From assembly GCF_052030545.1 (NCBI RefSeq), contig NZ_JBPDIH010000011.1, forward strand, positions 62,001-126,000: a stretch of 64,000 nucleotides of DNA, in the 5' to 3' direction. The position numbers were made by a program, and so were the translations under genes. How positions within the stretch are numbered: the stretch's first letter is position 1; each line of letters begins with the position of its first letter. Source of the DNA: CANMXU01 sp052030545. GTDB lineage: Bacteria > Pseudomonadota > Gammaproteobacteria > Enterobacterales > Alteromonadaceae. Under the pieces are notes generated by a model. That model was given only the letters and a program-made list of their open reading frames with translations, had not been told where the DNA came from and ran no database searches. Positions 48,132 to 56,157 of this stretch are shown piece by piece.

Positions 48132-48620
48132 TTATAAACCAAGTTCAGATAGCTCTGGAAAATCATCAGGCCTTTGTAGCCCTCGCCACAAAAATTTTCG
48201 GTTACCCTCCTCTATTTTTACATCGTTGATACTTGCATAGCGTTGCTCCATCAAGCCTTTTTCATTAAATTGCCAGTTTTCATTGCCGTGTGAACGAAAC
48301 CATTGCCCTTTATCATTTTGCCATTCATAAGCAAATCTTACCGCAATTCTATTACCAGTAACTGACCACAATTCTTTCACCAATTTATAGTGTTTTTCTC
48401 GCTGCCATTTGGCCGTTAAAAAGGCCACTATTTCGGTACGACCACTAATAAATGAATCACGGTTACGCCACTGTGAATTAAGACTATAAGCTGTAGCGAC
48501 TAATTCAGGTTGCTGGGCGTTCCACGCATTTTCAGCCTTACGCACTTTTTCAATAGCTTGCTTATGAGTGAAGTTGGGTAATGGATGTCTTACTTCTTCA
48601 ATTGATAAATCTATATTCAT
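48132..48620 (-). CDS. DUF1348 (NTF2-like) protein
   Basis: A 162-residue protein of the nuclear transport factor 2-like fold. AENAWNAQQPELVATAYSL, SQWRNRDSFISGR, KELWSVTGNRIAVRFAYEW and RYASINDVKI are DUF1348 signatures. The reaction is unknown. It is the last gene of a three-gene minus-strand operon with the fused reductase (10-base gap) and the AhpD-like protein. Confidence 0.85.
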   Translation of the reverse strand: MNIDLSIEEVRHPLPNFTHKQAIEKVRKAENAWNAQQPELVATAYSLNSQWRNRDSFISGRTEIVAFLTAKWQREKHYKLVKELWSVTGNRIAVRFAYEWQNDKGQWFRSHGNENWQFNEKGLMEQRYASINDVKIEEGNRKFLWRGLQRPDDFPELSELGL

Positions 48621-48630
48621 TATTTTTCTC

Positions 48631-50235
48631 TTAAACGTTAATCTTTAAATGGTCAGAGTTCGGTCTAGATACGCACAAACACATTTTTCCAGAAGCGCGT
48701 TCGTTATCGGTTAAGCAAGTATCTCGATGGTCAATACTGACCATTGGATCTACTTGTACAATGCAACTTTTGCACTCCCCTGTTTGGCAGCTAAATGGTA
48801 CTGAAACGCCCGCCTCCAGCACGGCATCTAAAAGCGATTGGTCACTTGCTACGTCAATTTCTTGTGCTGATTTGGTTAAGGTAAGTGAGCACGCTGTGGC
48901 TGATTTATCGATTTCAGCGTTAAATTGTTCGTAATGCAGCCTTGCTTTAGCGACTCCAAACTCCTGAGCAATGCTTTTCAGCTCAGCCAACATTGATGAC
49001 GGGCCACAAAAATAAAAGTGTGTTGTTTGCTTTTTTTGTACTGACAAATTTGCAAAGAGCTTTCTTAGTGATAGTTTTTCACCCGCTTGCGAAGAATATA
49101 AATGCAGCTTTTCTGCTAGCTGACGCTTTAACCTGCCAGCATAAGGCATCAATTTTTCGGTTCGGCCAGCATAATGTAATTCAAATGATTCATTTTGTTT
49201 AAGTAGTGCTAATGCCATTGATTTTATTGGGGTAATACCAATGCCGCCCGCAATTAAAACCGTATGTGATAAGTTATTTTCTAAAGGAAAATGATTATGT
49301 GGTTTTTTACAATGTAAGGTCAGACCTAACTGATATTGTTGATGAACCGCGATAGACCCTCCTTTACCTTTGTCTTCACGCTTTACCGCTATTTCATAAC
49401 AGTCGGTTCGATTAGGATTACTACTAATCGAATAGCTGCGCCATGCGATCTCTCCATTATCTAATTCAATAGGTACTTGAATGTGAGCGCCGGCTGAAAT
49501 TTTTGGTAGTGCGGCATCGGTTAATCCTCGTAATTCATAGGCACGAACCTCAGGTGTTAATTGCCTTACGCCTGAGATCACCACAGGTAATTCGCCATCA
49601 CCTAAGACTTTGCTTAATGCATGAGTACGAGATAAACGGTTATTCGCTGCATCGGCTTTAAGCTGCTGAATTTCAGCTTCTAATGGCTCAATCAAGGCTG
49701 AAAGTTCTAACTCACTGTACCTTGGGGTGATATGTTGCGGGCAGTTCCAATCAAAAGCGGCGATCTTAATGATAAATCCCCGTTCGACACGCGCTCTATA
49801 ATGTTCATCTTCTAATGACGCTAATTTCTCCCAATCGCTTTCATCAACTAATGAAATTGTGCCAATAATTTTCAATCGACGACGATTAGCGTAGTCCATT
49901 AAAATTAGCGAAACCTTATCATTTTTTCTAAAATTCCCCGTGCTAATGTATTGGCGATTACCTTTATAATCTGCAAAGCCCAAAGTTTGTGCATCAATCA
50001 CTTTAAGAAAGCCTTTAGGGCCGCCGCGATGTTGTACATAGGGGCAGTCAGTTTCACCCACACTTGCCATATAAAAGCTGTCACGGTTTTGAATAAAATC
50101 ACTTTCTTCTTGAGAAATAAGATGATTGTAATCTTCTCCGCTGTCCATACTCGCGTAACCGCTGCGGCTATTTTGCTCTACTTGTACTTGTCTGACTGAT
50201 TCAGTAAAAGCAATTTTTGCGTATTGATGTGCCAT
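48631..50235 (-). CDS. Fused PNPOx-like / FAD reductase / 2Fe-2S ferredoxin protein
   Basis: A 534-residue fusion. Residues about 35-190 are a pyridoxamine-phosphate-oxidase-like FMN split barrel (DCPYVQHRGGPKGFLKV, GNRQYISTGNF). Residues about 215-430 are a ferredoxin-NADP reductase-like module (FAD motif RSYSISSNP, NAD motif AGGIGITPIKSM). The C-terminal ferredoxin has SCQTGECKSCIVQV and a later Cys, giving the plant-type 2Fe-2S set. It should pass electrons from NAD(P)H to an unknown acceptor, perhaps for xenobiotic reduction. Confidence 0.85.
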   Translation of the reverse strand: MAHQYAKIAFTESVRQVQVEQNSRSGYASMDSGEDYNHLISQEESDFIQNRDSFYMASVGETDCPYVQHRGGPKGFLKVIDAQTLGFADYKGNRQYISTGNFRKNDKVSLILMDYANRRRLKIIGTISLVDESDWEKLASLEDEHYRARVERGFIIKIAAFDWNCPQHITPRYSELELSALIEPLEAEIQQLKADAANNRLSRTHALSKVLGDGELPVVISGVRQLTPEVRAYELRGLTDAALPKISAGAHIQVPIELDNGEIAWRSYSISSNPNRTDCYEIAVKREDKGKGGSIAVHQQYQLGLTLHCKKPHNHFPLENNLSHTVLIAGGIGITPIKSMALALLKQNESFELHYAGRTEKLMPYAGRLKRQLAEKLHLYSSQAGEKLSLRKLFANLSVQKKQTTHFYFCGPSSMLAELKSIAQEFGVAKARLHYEQFNAEIDKSATACSLTLTKSAQEIDVASDQSLLDAVLEAGVSVPFSCQTGECKSCIVQVDPMVSIDHRDTCLTDNERASGKMCLCVSRPNSDHLKINV

Positions 50236-50306
50236 CGGCTTGCCCTCTATAAAGTAAATAAAATATAAAGAGACATTTCCGACTCTTTATATTTTGATGC
50301 AGTGAC

Positions 50307-50852
50307 TTAAGATGCTTTTTGTAAATCAATTTTAGGAAAATCAATTTCTACACGGCTTGCTTTCCCTAATATATTAGTTAAAAAATTCATCCCCACATGG
50401 GTAATTATTTCAACAATTTCAGCATCAGAATAACCGGCATTACGTATTTCTAATAACTCAGCAGTAGTAACATCACCATTATGTTCAGCTAACGAACGTG
50501 AAAATTTCACCGCGACAGCCGCTTTAGCGTCTTGACTACCGCCAGCACGATTAGCCAGCATTTCATCACCTGACAGCCCTGCGTTTTTACCAATAGCGGT
50601 ATGCGCTGATACACAATATTGACAAGCATTTTGCTCTGCTAACCCTAATGCAATGCGTTCTTTGGTTTTACCGTCTAGCTCGCCATCATTAGCAATGCCA
50701 TGTAAACCTAAAAATGCCGTTAATGCGGCGGGTGAGTTAGCAAATACTTTTAAGAAATTAGGCACAACACCTAATTGCTTTTCAATCGCAGCAAATAGCG
50801 CTAATTGTTGCTCGTTAGCTTGCTCTGCAGTCACTAAATTAATTCTACTCAT
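50307..50852 (-). CDS. Carboxymuconolactone decarboxylase/AhpD-like protein
   Basis: A 181-residue AhpD-fold protein with the CxxC-His active site in NACQYCVSAHTA (residue about 75-86), as in alkylhydroperoxidases. The segment FLKVFANSPAALTAFLGLHG is typical of the family. It heads the operon with the fused reductase and DUF1348 genes and is divergent from a LysR regulator, a common arrangement for inducible stress genes. Confidence 0.85.
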   Translation of the reverse strand: MSRINLVTAEQANEQQLALFAAIEKQLGVVPNFLKVFANSPAALTAFLGLHGIANDGELDGKTKERIALGLAEQNACQYCVSAHTAIGKNAGLSGDEMLANRAGGSQDAKAAVAVKFSRSLAEHNGDVTTAELLEIRNAGYSDAEIVEIITHVGMNFLTNILGKASRVEIDFPKIDLQKAS

Positions 50853-50960
50853 GATCCATTCCTCTTATTCATTATTAAAGTTAAGTCTTACTCCCTTATT
50901 CGGGGTTGAAGCTAGTGTGCTACAAAGCGCTTCCTTTAAGAATAACCAAGATATACAATT

Positions 50961-50985
50961 GATTATTTCAAAAATTGAAACAATC
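50961..50985. promoter_or_regulatory. Likely LysR operator between divergent genes
   Basis: Inverted repeat with 11-base arms, GATTATTTCAA and TTGAAACAATC, one mismatch, three-base spacer. It ends 11 bases before the LysR start codon and 109 bases from the AhpD-like gene start, a position fitting autoregulation plus activation. Confidence 0.5.
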
Positions 50986-50996
50986 GAAAAATAGTC

Positions 50997-51899
50997 ATGT
51001 TAGATCAAATACAATTAATGTCGGTATTTGTCGCGGTTGCTGAAGAGCAAGGGTTTGCTGCAGCGAGTCGTCGGCTAAATATGTCGCCACCAACCGTTAC
51101 ACGTGCCATTGCTACACTAGAAGAGCGTTTATCGGTTAAATTATTTAATCGAACTACAAGGCATGTCAGAGTTACCGATGCCGGCATTCGTTATTTAGAT
51201 GACGTTAAGCGGATATTAGATGACATTGCATTAGCCAACGAAGCTGCACAAGGAGTAAATGCAACGCCACAAGGGACTATCAGTGTGACCGCGCCGGTAT
51301 TATTTGGCCAACAATATGTTTTACCTTCCGTAATAGAGTATTTAAATACTCACCCTAAAACCAAAGTAAATACTGTATTTTTAGACCGTATCGTTAACAT
51401 GTTAGAAGAAGGGTACGATGTTGGCGTACGCATTGGCGAATTACCAGACTCTTCAATGCGTGCAAAAAAAGTAGGCTCAGTTCGCTTAGCATTAGTGGCT
51501 TCACCCGAGTATTTAAAAAAGTATGGCATCCCTCAACATTATTCTGAATTAAACACTCATTCATTAATTGAGGTACAGGTAGGCAATCTCAATCAAGATT
51601 GGAAGTTTGTTGAAAATGGTAAGATAATTAATCAGCACATTAAATCGCGACTTAAGGTAACCACGAATCAAGCTGCCATTAACGCCGCAGTTGCAGGATT
51701 TGGCATCACCCGTATCGTTTCATATCAAGTAGCTAATGAGTTACAAAACAATAAATTAAAGTTTGTATTAGAACCTTTTGAACAAGCCCCGTTACCCATA
51801 AATATTATTCATCGAGAAGACAGATTATCTTCCGCTAAAGTCAGGAGCTTTATTGATTTGCTCGCATCAAACCTGAATGAACAAACGGCGTTTAACTAA
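50997..51899 (+). CDS. LysR-family transcriptional regulator
   Basis: A 300-residue regulator. The HTH reads QGFAAASRRLNMSPPTVTRA, then the linker helix LFNRTTRHVRVTDAG, which places it in the CrgA/DsdC-like group of LysR proteins. It is divergent from the AhpD-like/reductase/DUF1348 operon and probably controls it. Confidence 0.9.
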   Translation: MLDQIQLMSVFVAVAEEQGFAAASRRLNMSPPTVTRAIATLEERLSVKLFNRTTRHVRVTDAGIRYLDDVKRILDDIALANEAAQGVNATPQGTISVTAPVLFGQQYVLPSVIEYLNTHPKTKVNTVFLDRIVNMLEEGYDVGVRIGELPDSSMRAKKVGSVRLALVASPEYLKKYGIPQHYSELNTHSLIEVQVGNLNQDWKFVENGKIINQHIKSRLKVTTNQAAINAAVAGFGITRIVSYQVANELQNNKLKFVLEPFEQAPLPINIIHREDRLSSAKVRSFIDLLASNLNEQTAFN

Positions 51900-51932
51900 T
51901 GACAATAACACTACAGCACTTAAGATTAGCGC

Positions 51933-52322
51933 TTATGTTAAATGTAGCATTATAGACTGCTGATCTTTCTTGGTCATTTTACTCACAACCAGTTGGAATG
52001 AATTATCAATCATACGTTCTACTTCACCCTGCGGAATTGAGCCATCAAGAATGATCGTATTCCATTGGGCTTTGTTCATGTGGTAACCAGGGATCACTGA
52101 CGCAAAGATATCGCGCAACATCATCGCCTCTTGTGGATCACATTTTAAATTCATCCACCAGTATTGCTCATTGCTGTCCCCACCCTTACCCATTTTGCCA
52201 AGAGATAGCGTCGCGAACATTTTATTGTTCACTTTAAACACCGAAACGTCTTCACCAAAAGGAAAGGTTTCGCTGCTTTGTGGTTTTGCTAATAAATAGC
52301 GCTTAGCTTGTTTCTCATCCAT
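51933..52322 (-). CDS. MmcQ/YjbR family DNA-binding-like protein (intact copy C)
   Basis: A 129-residue protein. PQSSETFPFGEDVSVFKVNNKMFATL, WWMNLKCDPQEAMMLRD, GYHMNKAQWNTIILDG and VVSKMTKKDQ are the family landmarks of MmcQ/YjbR, which has a CyaY-like double-wing fold often called DNA-binding. Its precise role is unknown. Two shortened copies of its 3' half lie at 44709 and 47901 in the same orientation. Confidence 0.87.
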   Translation of the reverse strand: MDEKQAKRYLLAKPQSSETFPFGEDVSVFKVNNKMFATLSLGKMGKGGDSNEQYWWMNLKCDPQEAMMLRDIFASVIPGYHMNKAQWNTIILDGSIPQGEVERMIDNSFQLVVSKMTKKDQQSIMLHLT

Positions 52323-52461
52323 GGTATTGGGCTCAGCTTTAATTCAATAGCTTCACTTTAAAACGCTCTTTGCTAGATCTCAAGCATCATGGCGTTGAAA
52401 TTTTTTTCAACGAAAATCTGTCTTAGTAACTATGAATATCTATTTAATGCTGAGGTCGGCC

Positions 52462-52752
52462 ATGCCTAGCTCATCTAGACAAAACCCGCAGCCAAAGATT
52501 AAGAATAATGTGGTAAGTATTTTAACCCATTTATCGCCAGAGCAACGTCATACATTTGCTCTGCGCGCTAATGCAGCTGCAAAAAGAAAGCGGGAAAATA
52601 ACGAACAAACTAAGCCAAAGCCAACATCGAATGCTGAACAATCTCAACAGCAGCAACAAGGAGTTGGCTTTTTCTTTACTCGTATAAAAGTATTTATCGA
52701 TAAATTAATGATGCGCAATACTGAGCATCACTCAAACAAAAAAGGAGCATAA
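52462..52752 (+). CDS. Small basic protein of unknown function
   Basis: A 96-residue protein, polar and basic in the first half (HLSPEQRHTFALRANAAAKRK), with a Gln-rich linker and a helical C-terminus (GFFFTRIKVFIDKLMM). No family recognised. ATG 52462 is chosen because GAGG lies six bases before it; ATG 52432 would add ten residues without a ribosome binding site. Confidence 0.5.
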   Translation: MPSSSRQNPQPKIKNNVVSILTHLSPEQRHTFALRANAAAKRKRENNEQTKPKPTSNAEQSQQQQQGVGFFFTRIKVFIDKLMMRNTEHHSNKKGA

Positions 52753-52785
52753 TAGCTCCTTGGATTCATTTTGATTTAGCAATAA

Positions 52786-54957
52786 TTAGAAGCTGTAGCT
52801 CACTTCAGCCCAAGCACTTAATCCTTCACTTGGTAAACGCGTCATTACCGGCGTATCTGTACCCATAACGCGGTTATAACCACCTAAATGATTTTGATAT
52901 TCACGGTCGAGTAAATTATCAACACCGCCACGTATGGTTAAACTTGAGTTAACGAAGTATTCAACGTCGATATTGACAAGACCATAGCCTGATGTTGTTT
53001 GCTCATCATTAGTCACTGACACGTCGTCTTGCGCTGCTACGGCAACGAAGGTTAAGTTAGTAGTAAGTTTGTCATTAACATAACTTACGCTAACTTGGGT
53101 ATTTAGTGGCGCAATGCGATATAAATTATCATCAATATCACGACGTTCGCCACGCACATAACTTGCAATACCTGATAACTGGAAGTGCTCATTTAGATTG
53201 TAATACCAGCTTAAGTCTAAACCGTATAACTTAGCGTCAACATTGCTAAATTGTAGGTAATCTTCCATGGGTACCGCTGTACCTTGAATGTAGTCGTCAA
53301 TGTTTTGATAAAAAACATGCGGTGAAAACATCGCTTTTTCACTTTGATAGGTTAAACCAATATCGGTTTGGTAGGCAGTTTCAGATTTTAAATTAATATC
53401 GCCAATATAGGTTTTACCATCTGCTAGGCCACCAGTTGCTTCCATTGGCATCCACAAATAACGTTCTTGATAAGACGGTGCGCGGTTTTTAATGCCAACC
53501 CCTGCATATAACGACCATTGATTATTTAATTGAGTTTGGCTGCTTAACGCAATATCAACATTGGTATCAGATACGTCACGGTTGGCATTATTAAAGTCTT
53601 CACTTCGGTTCATTCCTCCCATGCTCATTCCCATATCCATGTCACTACCCATGTCCATATCGCTACCCATGTCCATGTCGCTACCCATAGCCATGTCGCT
53701 GCCCATGTCCATGTCGCCGCCCATGCCCATGTCGCCGCCCATGCTCATACCCATATTCATATGCACTTCATCAGCATTAGCATCTGCGTGTTTAATGCGA
53801 ACACCTAGCTGAACATTGGTTTTGTCATAGGTATTTTGCCATTCAGCAAATAAGCCATATCGGTTGTCTTTTACATTGTTGAAATTCATCATTTCAAACA
53901 TGGCATTATTTGGATTGGTAACGACTGAATCGTGAGTGGCAAAATAACCATCAACACCCCAAGTAATTTCACCAAAATCAAAATGACGATTGAAACTAAT
54001 GGCAAAATCAGTGGTATCTGCTGTTGCTGTATTACGACGATATTTGCTCATATCATTGTTTTCGCGCATCAAAAAGTTGGTCATACCGTGATCAGCATCA
54101 AGATGTCCTACTAACCAGTCACCCTGCCATTTTCCAGCCGTAAAGCTACCGTCTAAATTAAAGCGGTGGCTTTCGATATATTCAATATCCATTGGCAATG
54201 CTGGTGTTCCAGAGTCGGTAGTTTCAGTATAGTGATAACTTAAGCCAATATCGCTGTCGCCTTGCACATAACGAATATCGCCGCCAAGCTGCACTTTATC
54301 AAAGGCGGTTGGATGAATTTCGCTGCCGTCACCGCTTTCCATGTTATCGCCTTCTTGCATATTGCCGTATACCATAACAGCAACATCGCCTTGCGCGGCA
54401 TTACCAACAGCCGATAGCGTTTTAGCACTGTTATTGCTGCGATAGCCCGCTTGAATATCACCACTGGTTGCTAATTTGTCAGAATTCATGGTTTCCGCTT
54501 TACGCATTTTGACATCAATCGCACCACCTAAGGTATTAATACCTGCAGATACTGGTGCAATACCGCGATAAACGGTCATCGAGTCAACAATAAGCGGCGT
54601 TGAATAGCTTAACGGGGTATCCATAGCATTTGGTCCAGCACCAATAATTGGGTGACCATCTAAAGAAGCCGCAACACGGTCACCAAAAAGACCACGGTAC
54701 TGAGCAATGCCGGTAACCGGGCCATTACTGTTAATATTTGCGCCAGGAATTGAACTTAACCAGTTTGCTAAATCAGGCACGCTAGTTTTACCTTTAGCAA
54801 AACTTTGATCATGGCTTAAGTCATTATGACGTTGATGGGTAATGGTTAAAACTTCAATGTCTTTTGCATCGGTAGCAAAGCTTGGCAGAGCCACGGCACT
54901 TAAAGACAACAACGCAAGGTTAATAGCAACTGAAGTAGGCTTAAGAGAAAATGTCAT
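52786..54957 (-). CDS. TonB-dependent receptor with Met-rich insert (metal, possibly copper)
   Basis: A 723-residue outer-membrane receptor. A signal peptide ends at SFATD. The plug domain has VPDLANWLSSIPGANIN, IAQYRGLFGDRVAASLDG, DSMTVYRGIAPV and NTLGGAIDV; the barrel ends in VSYSF with the terminal Phe. Residues 400-449 are an insert with 19 Met in 50 residues, built on GSDMDM units. Met/Asp clusters and the resemblance of the plug to OprC/NosA-type copper receptors suggest metal uptake. The TonB box could not be fixed (EVLTIT near residue 35 is a candidate). Substrate is inferred. Confidence 0.8.
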   Translation of the reverse strand: MTFSLKPTSVAINLALLSLSAVALPSFATDAKDIEVLTITHQRHNDLSHDQSFAKGKTSVPDLANWLSSIPGANINSNGPVTGIAQYRGLFGDRVAASLDGHPIIGAGPNAMDTPLSYSTPLIVDSMTVYRGIAPVSAGINTLGGAIDVKMRKAETMNSDKLATSGDIQAGYRSNNSAKTLSAVGNAAQGDVAVMVYGNMQEGDNMESGDGSEIHPTAFDKVQLGGDIRYVQGDSDIGLSYHYTETTDSGTPALPMDIEYIESHRFNLDGSFTAGKWQGDWLVGHLDADHGMTNFLMRENNDMSKYRRNTATADTTDFAISFNRHFDFGEITWGVDGYFATHDSVVTNPNNAMFEMMNFNNVKDNRYGLFAEWQNTYDKTNVQLGVRIKHADANADEVHMNMGMSMGGDMGMGGDMDMGSDMAMGSDMDMGSDMDMGSDMDMGMSMGGMNRSEDFNNANRDVSDTNVDIALSSQTQLNNQWSLYAGVGIKNRAPSYQERYLWMPMEATGGLADGKTYIGDINLKSETAYQTDIGLTYQSEKAMFSPHVFYQNIDDYIQGTAVPMEDYLQFSNVDAKLYGLDLSWYYNLNEHFQLSGIASYVRGERRDIDDNLYRIAPLNTQVSVSYVNDKLTTNLTFVAVAAQDDVSVTNDEQTTSGYGLVNIDVEYFVNSSLTIRGGVDNLLDREYQNHLGGYNRVMGTDTPVMTRLPSEGLSAWAEVSYSF
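53611..53760 (-). repeat. 18-bp tandem repeat coding Met-rich loop
   Basis: Encodes TonB receptor residues 400-449. Units of 18 bases give the hexapeptide GSDMDM, repeated with variants (GSDMAM, GGDMDM). The near-identical DNA copies suggest recent expansion by slippage. Confidence 0.88.
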
Positions 54958-55034
54958 AATAGCTTCTTGTTTATTATTAAAAAATTGCAGCTATTTTGTT
55001 GTTGATTACATTTGAAAACAAAGAATATGTGCAC

Positions 55035-55057
55035 AACTGCGACAGATTGTCGCAGTT
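55035..55057. promoter_or_regulatory. Perfect 23-bp dyad upstream of the TonB receptor
   Basis: AACTGCGACA-GAT-TGTCGCAGTT, ten-base arms without mismatch, 78 bases upstream of the receptor start. No T run follows, so it looks more like an operator than a terminator of the beta-lactamase gene. The binding protein is unknown. Confidence 0.5.
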
Positions 55058-55126
55058 AATCAATCACTTATTTGATGCACGTCAATTTTGGCAAATGAGT
55101 GCTCGTTACCTAAGGTAATTCAGTGG

Positions 55127-55942
55127 TTAAATTATCGCTAACTTTTTCAGGTGATTAATGACAATCTGGGTACGTGATTTTTTCATTTCACCGTAAGTTT
55201 TACGATTAAAGTTAAAGGCAAAATAATGCGTGCCAGCTTTGTTTTCAACAAAGCCAACATACCAACCTAACATGGAATTATCGTCTACTTTACCTGCACC
55301 CGTTTTTGCGTACATTTTATAGTGCGCATCTTGACCCGCTAACATGACTTGCTTGATAGTCGCTAAGCTCTTCTCTTTTATAGAAAATGTATTCTCATTT
55401 AGCTTCTGCAAGAAGGTAATTTGTTCGTTGGCGGAGATTTTCATACTGCCATTTAGCCAAAAACTGTCTAAACCTGAGGAAATATCTTGGTTGCCATAAT
55501 TAAAGCGCTTTAGCGCTTGTTGCATATTAGCGCTGCCAATGTCGCTCGCTAATTGGCGATATACCGCCACCATTGAAAACTTAAATGCGGTCGATAAGCT
55601 ATATTCAGGTAACTTCCATACCGATGGCCACCATTGCTGCGGTGGATATTTTTCTTTATCAAAACTCATCACTTGCTCAGCATTTTCAATAAGACCAAGT
55701 TCTAAACCAATTACGCTATTGGGTACTTTAAAGGTAGAAAACGGGCTAAAAGCGGTATCGGCACGCTTGGCATTAATGACATGTTTTTGCTGACTTTGTT
55801 CACTGAAAATAACCAAAGTACAATCAATCTGCCCTTCAAGGCAGTATTCTGTGGTTTCTGATGAAGGTTTTGCTTGTACAGAATTGAATGACAAACAAGC
55901 GCCGAGCATTAGAGTTAAGGAAACATTTTTTAGCTTTATCAT
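55127..55942 (-). CDS. Class D beta-lactamase (OXA-like)
   Basis: A 271-residue periplasmic serine beta-lactamase. The active-site motif STFK lies at residues 69-72 (Ser69 nucleophile, Lys72 carbamylated in the class), SMV (SxV) at 123-125, YGN at 149-151 and KTG at 213-215, the full class D set. W and G of LGWYVGFVE follow. A signal peptide ends at VQAKP. ATG 55942 is chosen because GGTGA lies eight bases upstream; GTG 55954 is the alternative. It sits in chromosomal context without integron or transposon signs, so it appears intrinsic. Substrate range cannot be judged. Confidence 0.92.
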   Translation of the reverse strand: MIKLKNVSLTLMLGACLSFNSVQAKPSSETTEYCLEGQIDCTLVIFSEQSQQKHVINAKRADTAFSPFSTFKVPNSVIGLELGLIENAEQVMSFDKEKYPPQQWWPSVWKLPEYSLSTAFKFSMVAVYRQLASDIGSANMQQALKRFNYGNQDISSGLDSFWLNGSMKISANEQITFLQKLNENTFSIKEKSLATIKQVMLAGQDAHYKMYAKTGAGKVDDNSMLGWYVGFVENKAGTHYFAFNFNRKTYGEMKKSRTQIVINHLKKLAII

Positions 55943-56157
55943 GGTCAAATTCACCAGCGTTAATTTTTATTAAACAACAAATGTAGGGCTATGTTACTTT
56001 CATTCATCAAATAAAAGCTAGTGCTTATCTGCGCGCAGTTGACTCAGATCGTTTTAACTTAATCAAAGTAACGCTAATTAATTAATGACAAACACAGAAA
56101 CAATGGCACAATGAGAATTGCTTTTATGCCCTATAGCATTCATAACAAGGAATATTA

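Noticed and set aside
53561..53812. Plus-strand Met/Ser/Pro-rich ORF
   Set aside because: It is the antisense reading of the repeat loop of the TonB receptor; its length is a by-product of the repeat.
55035..55057. Dyad considered as a Fur or Zur box
   Set aside because: Its GC-rich TGTCGCA arms do not resemble the AT-rich Fur or Zur consensus.
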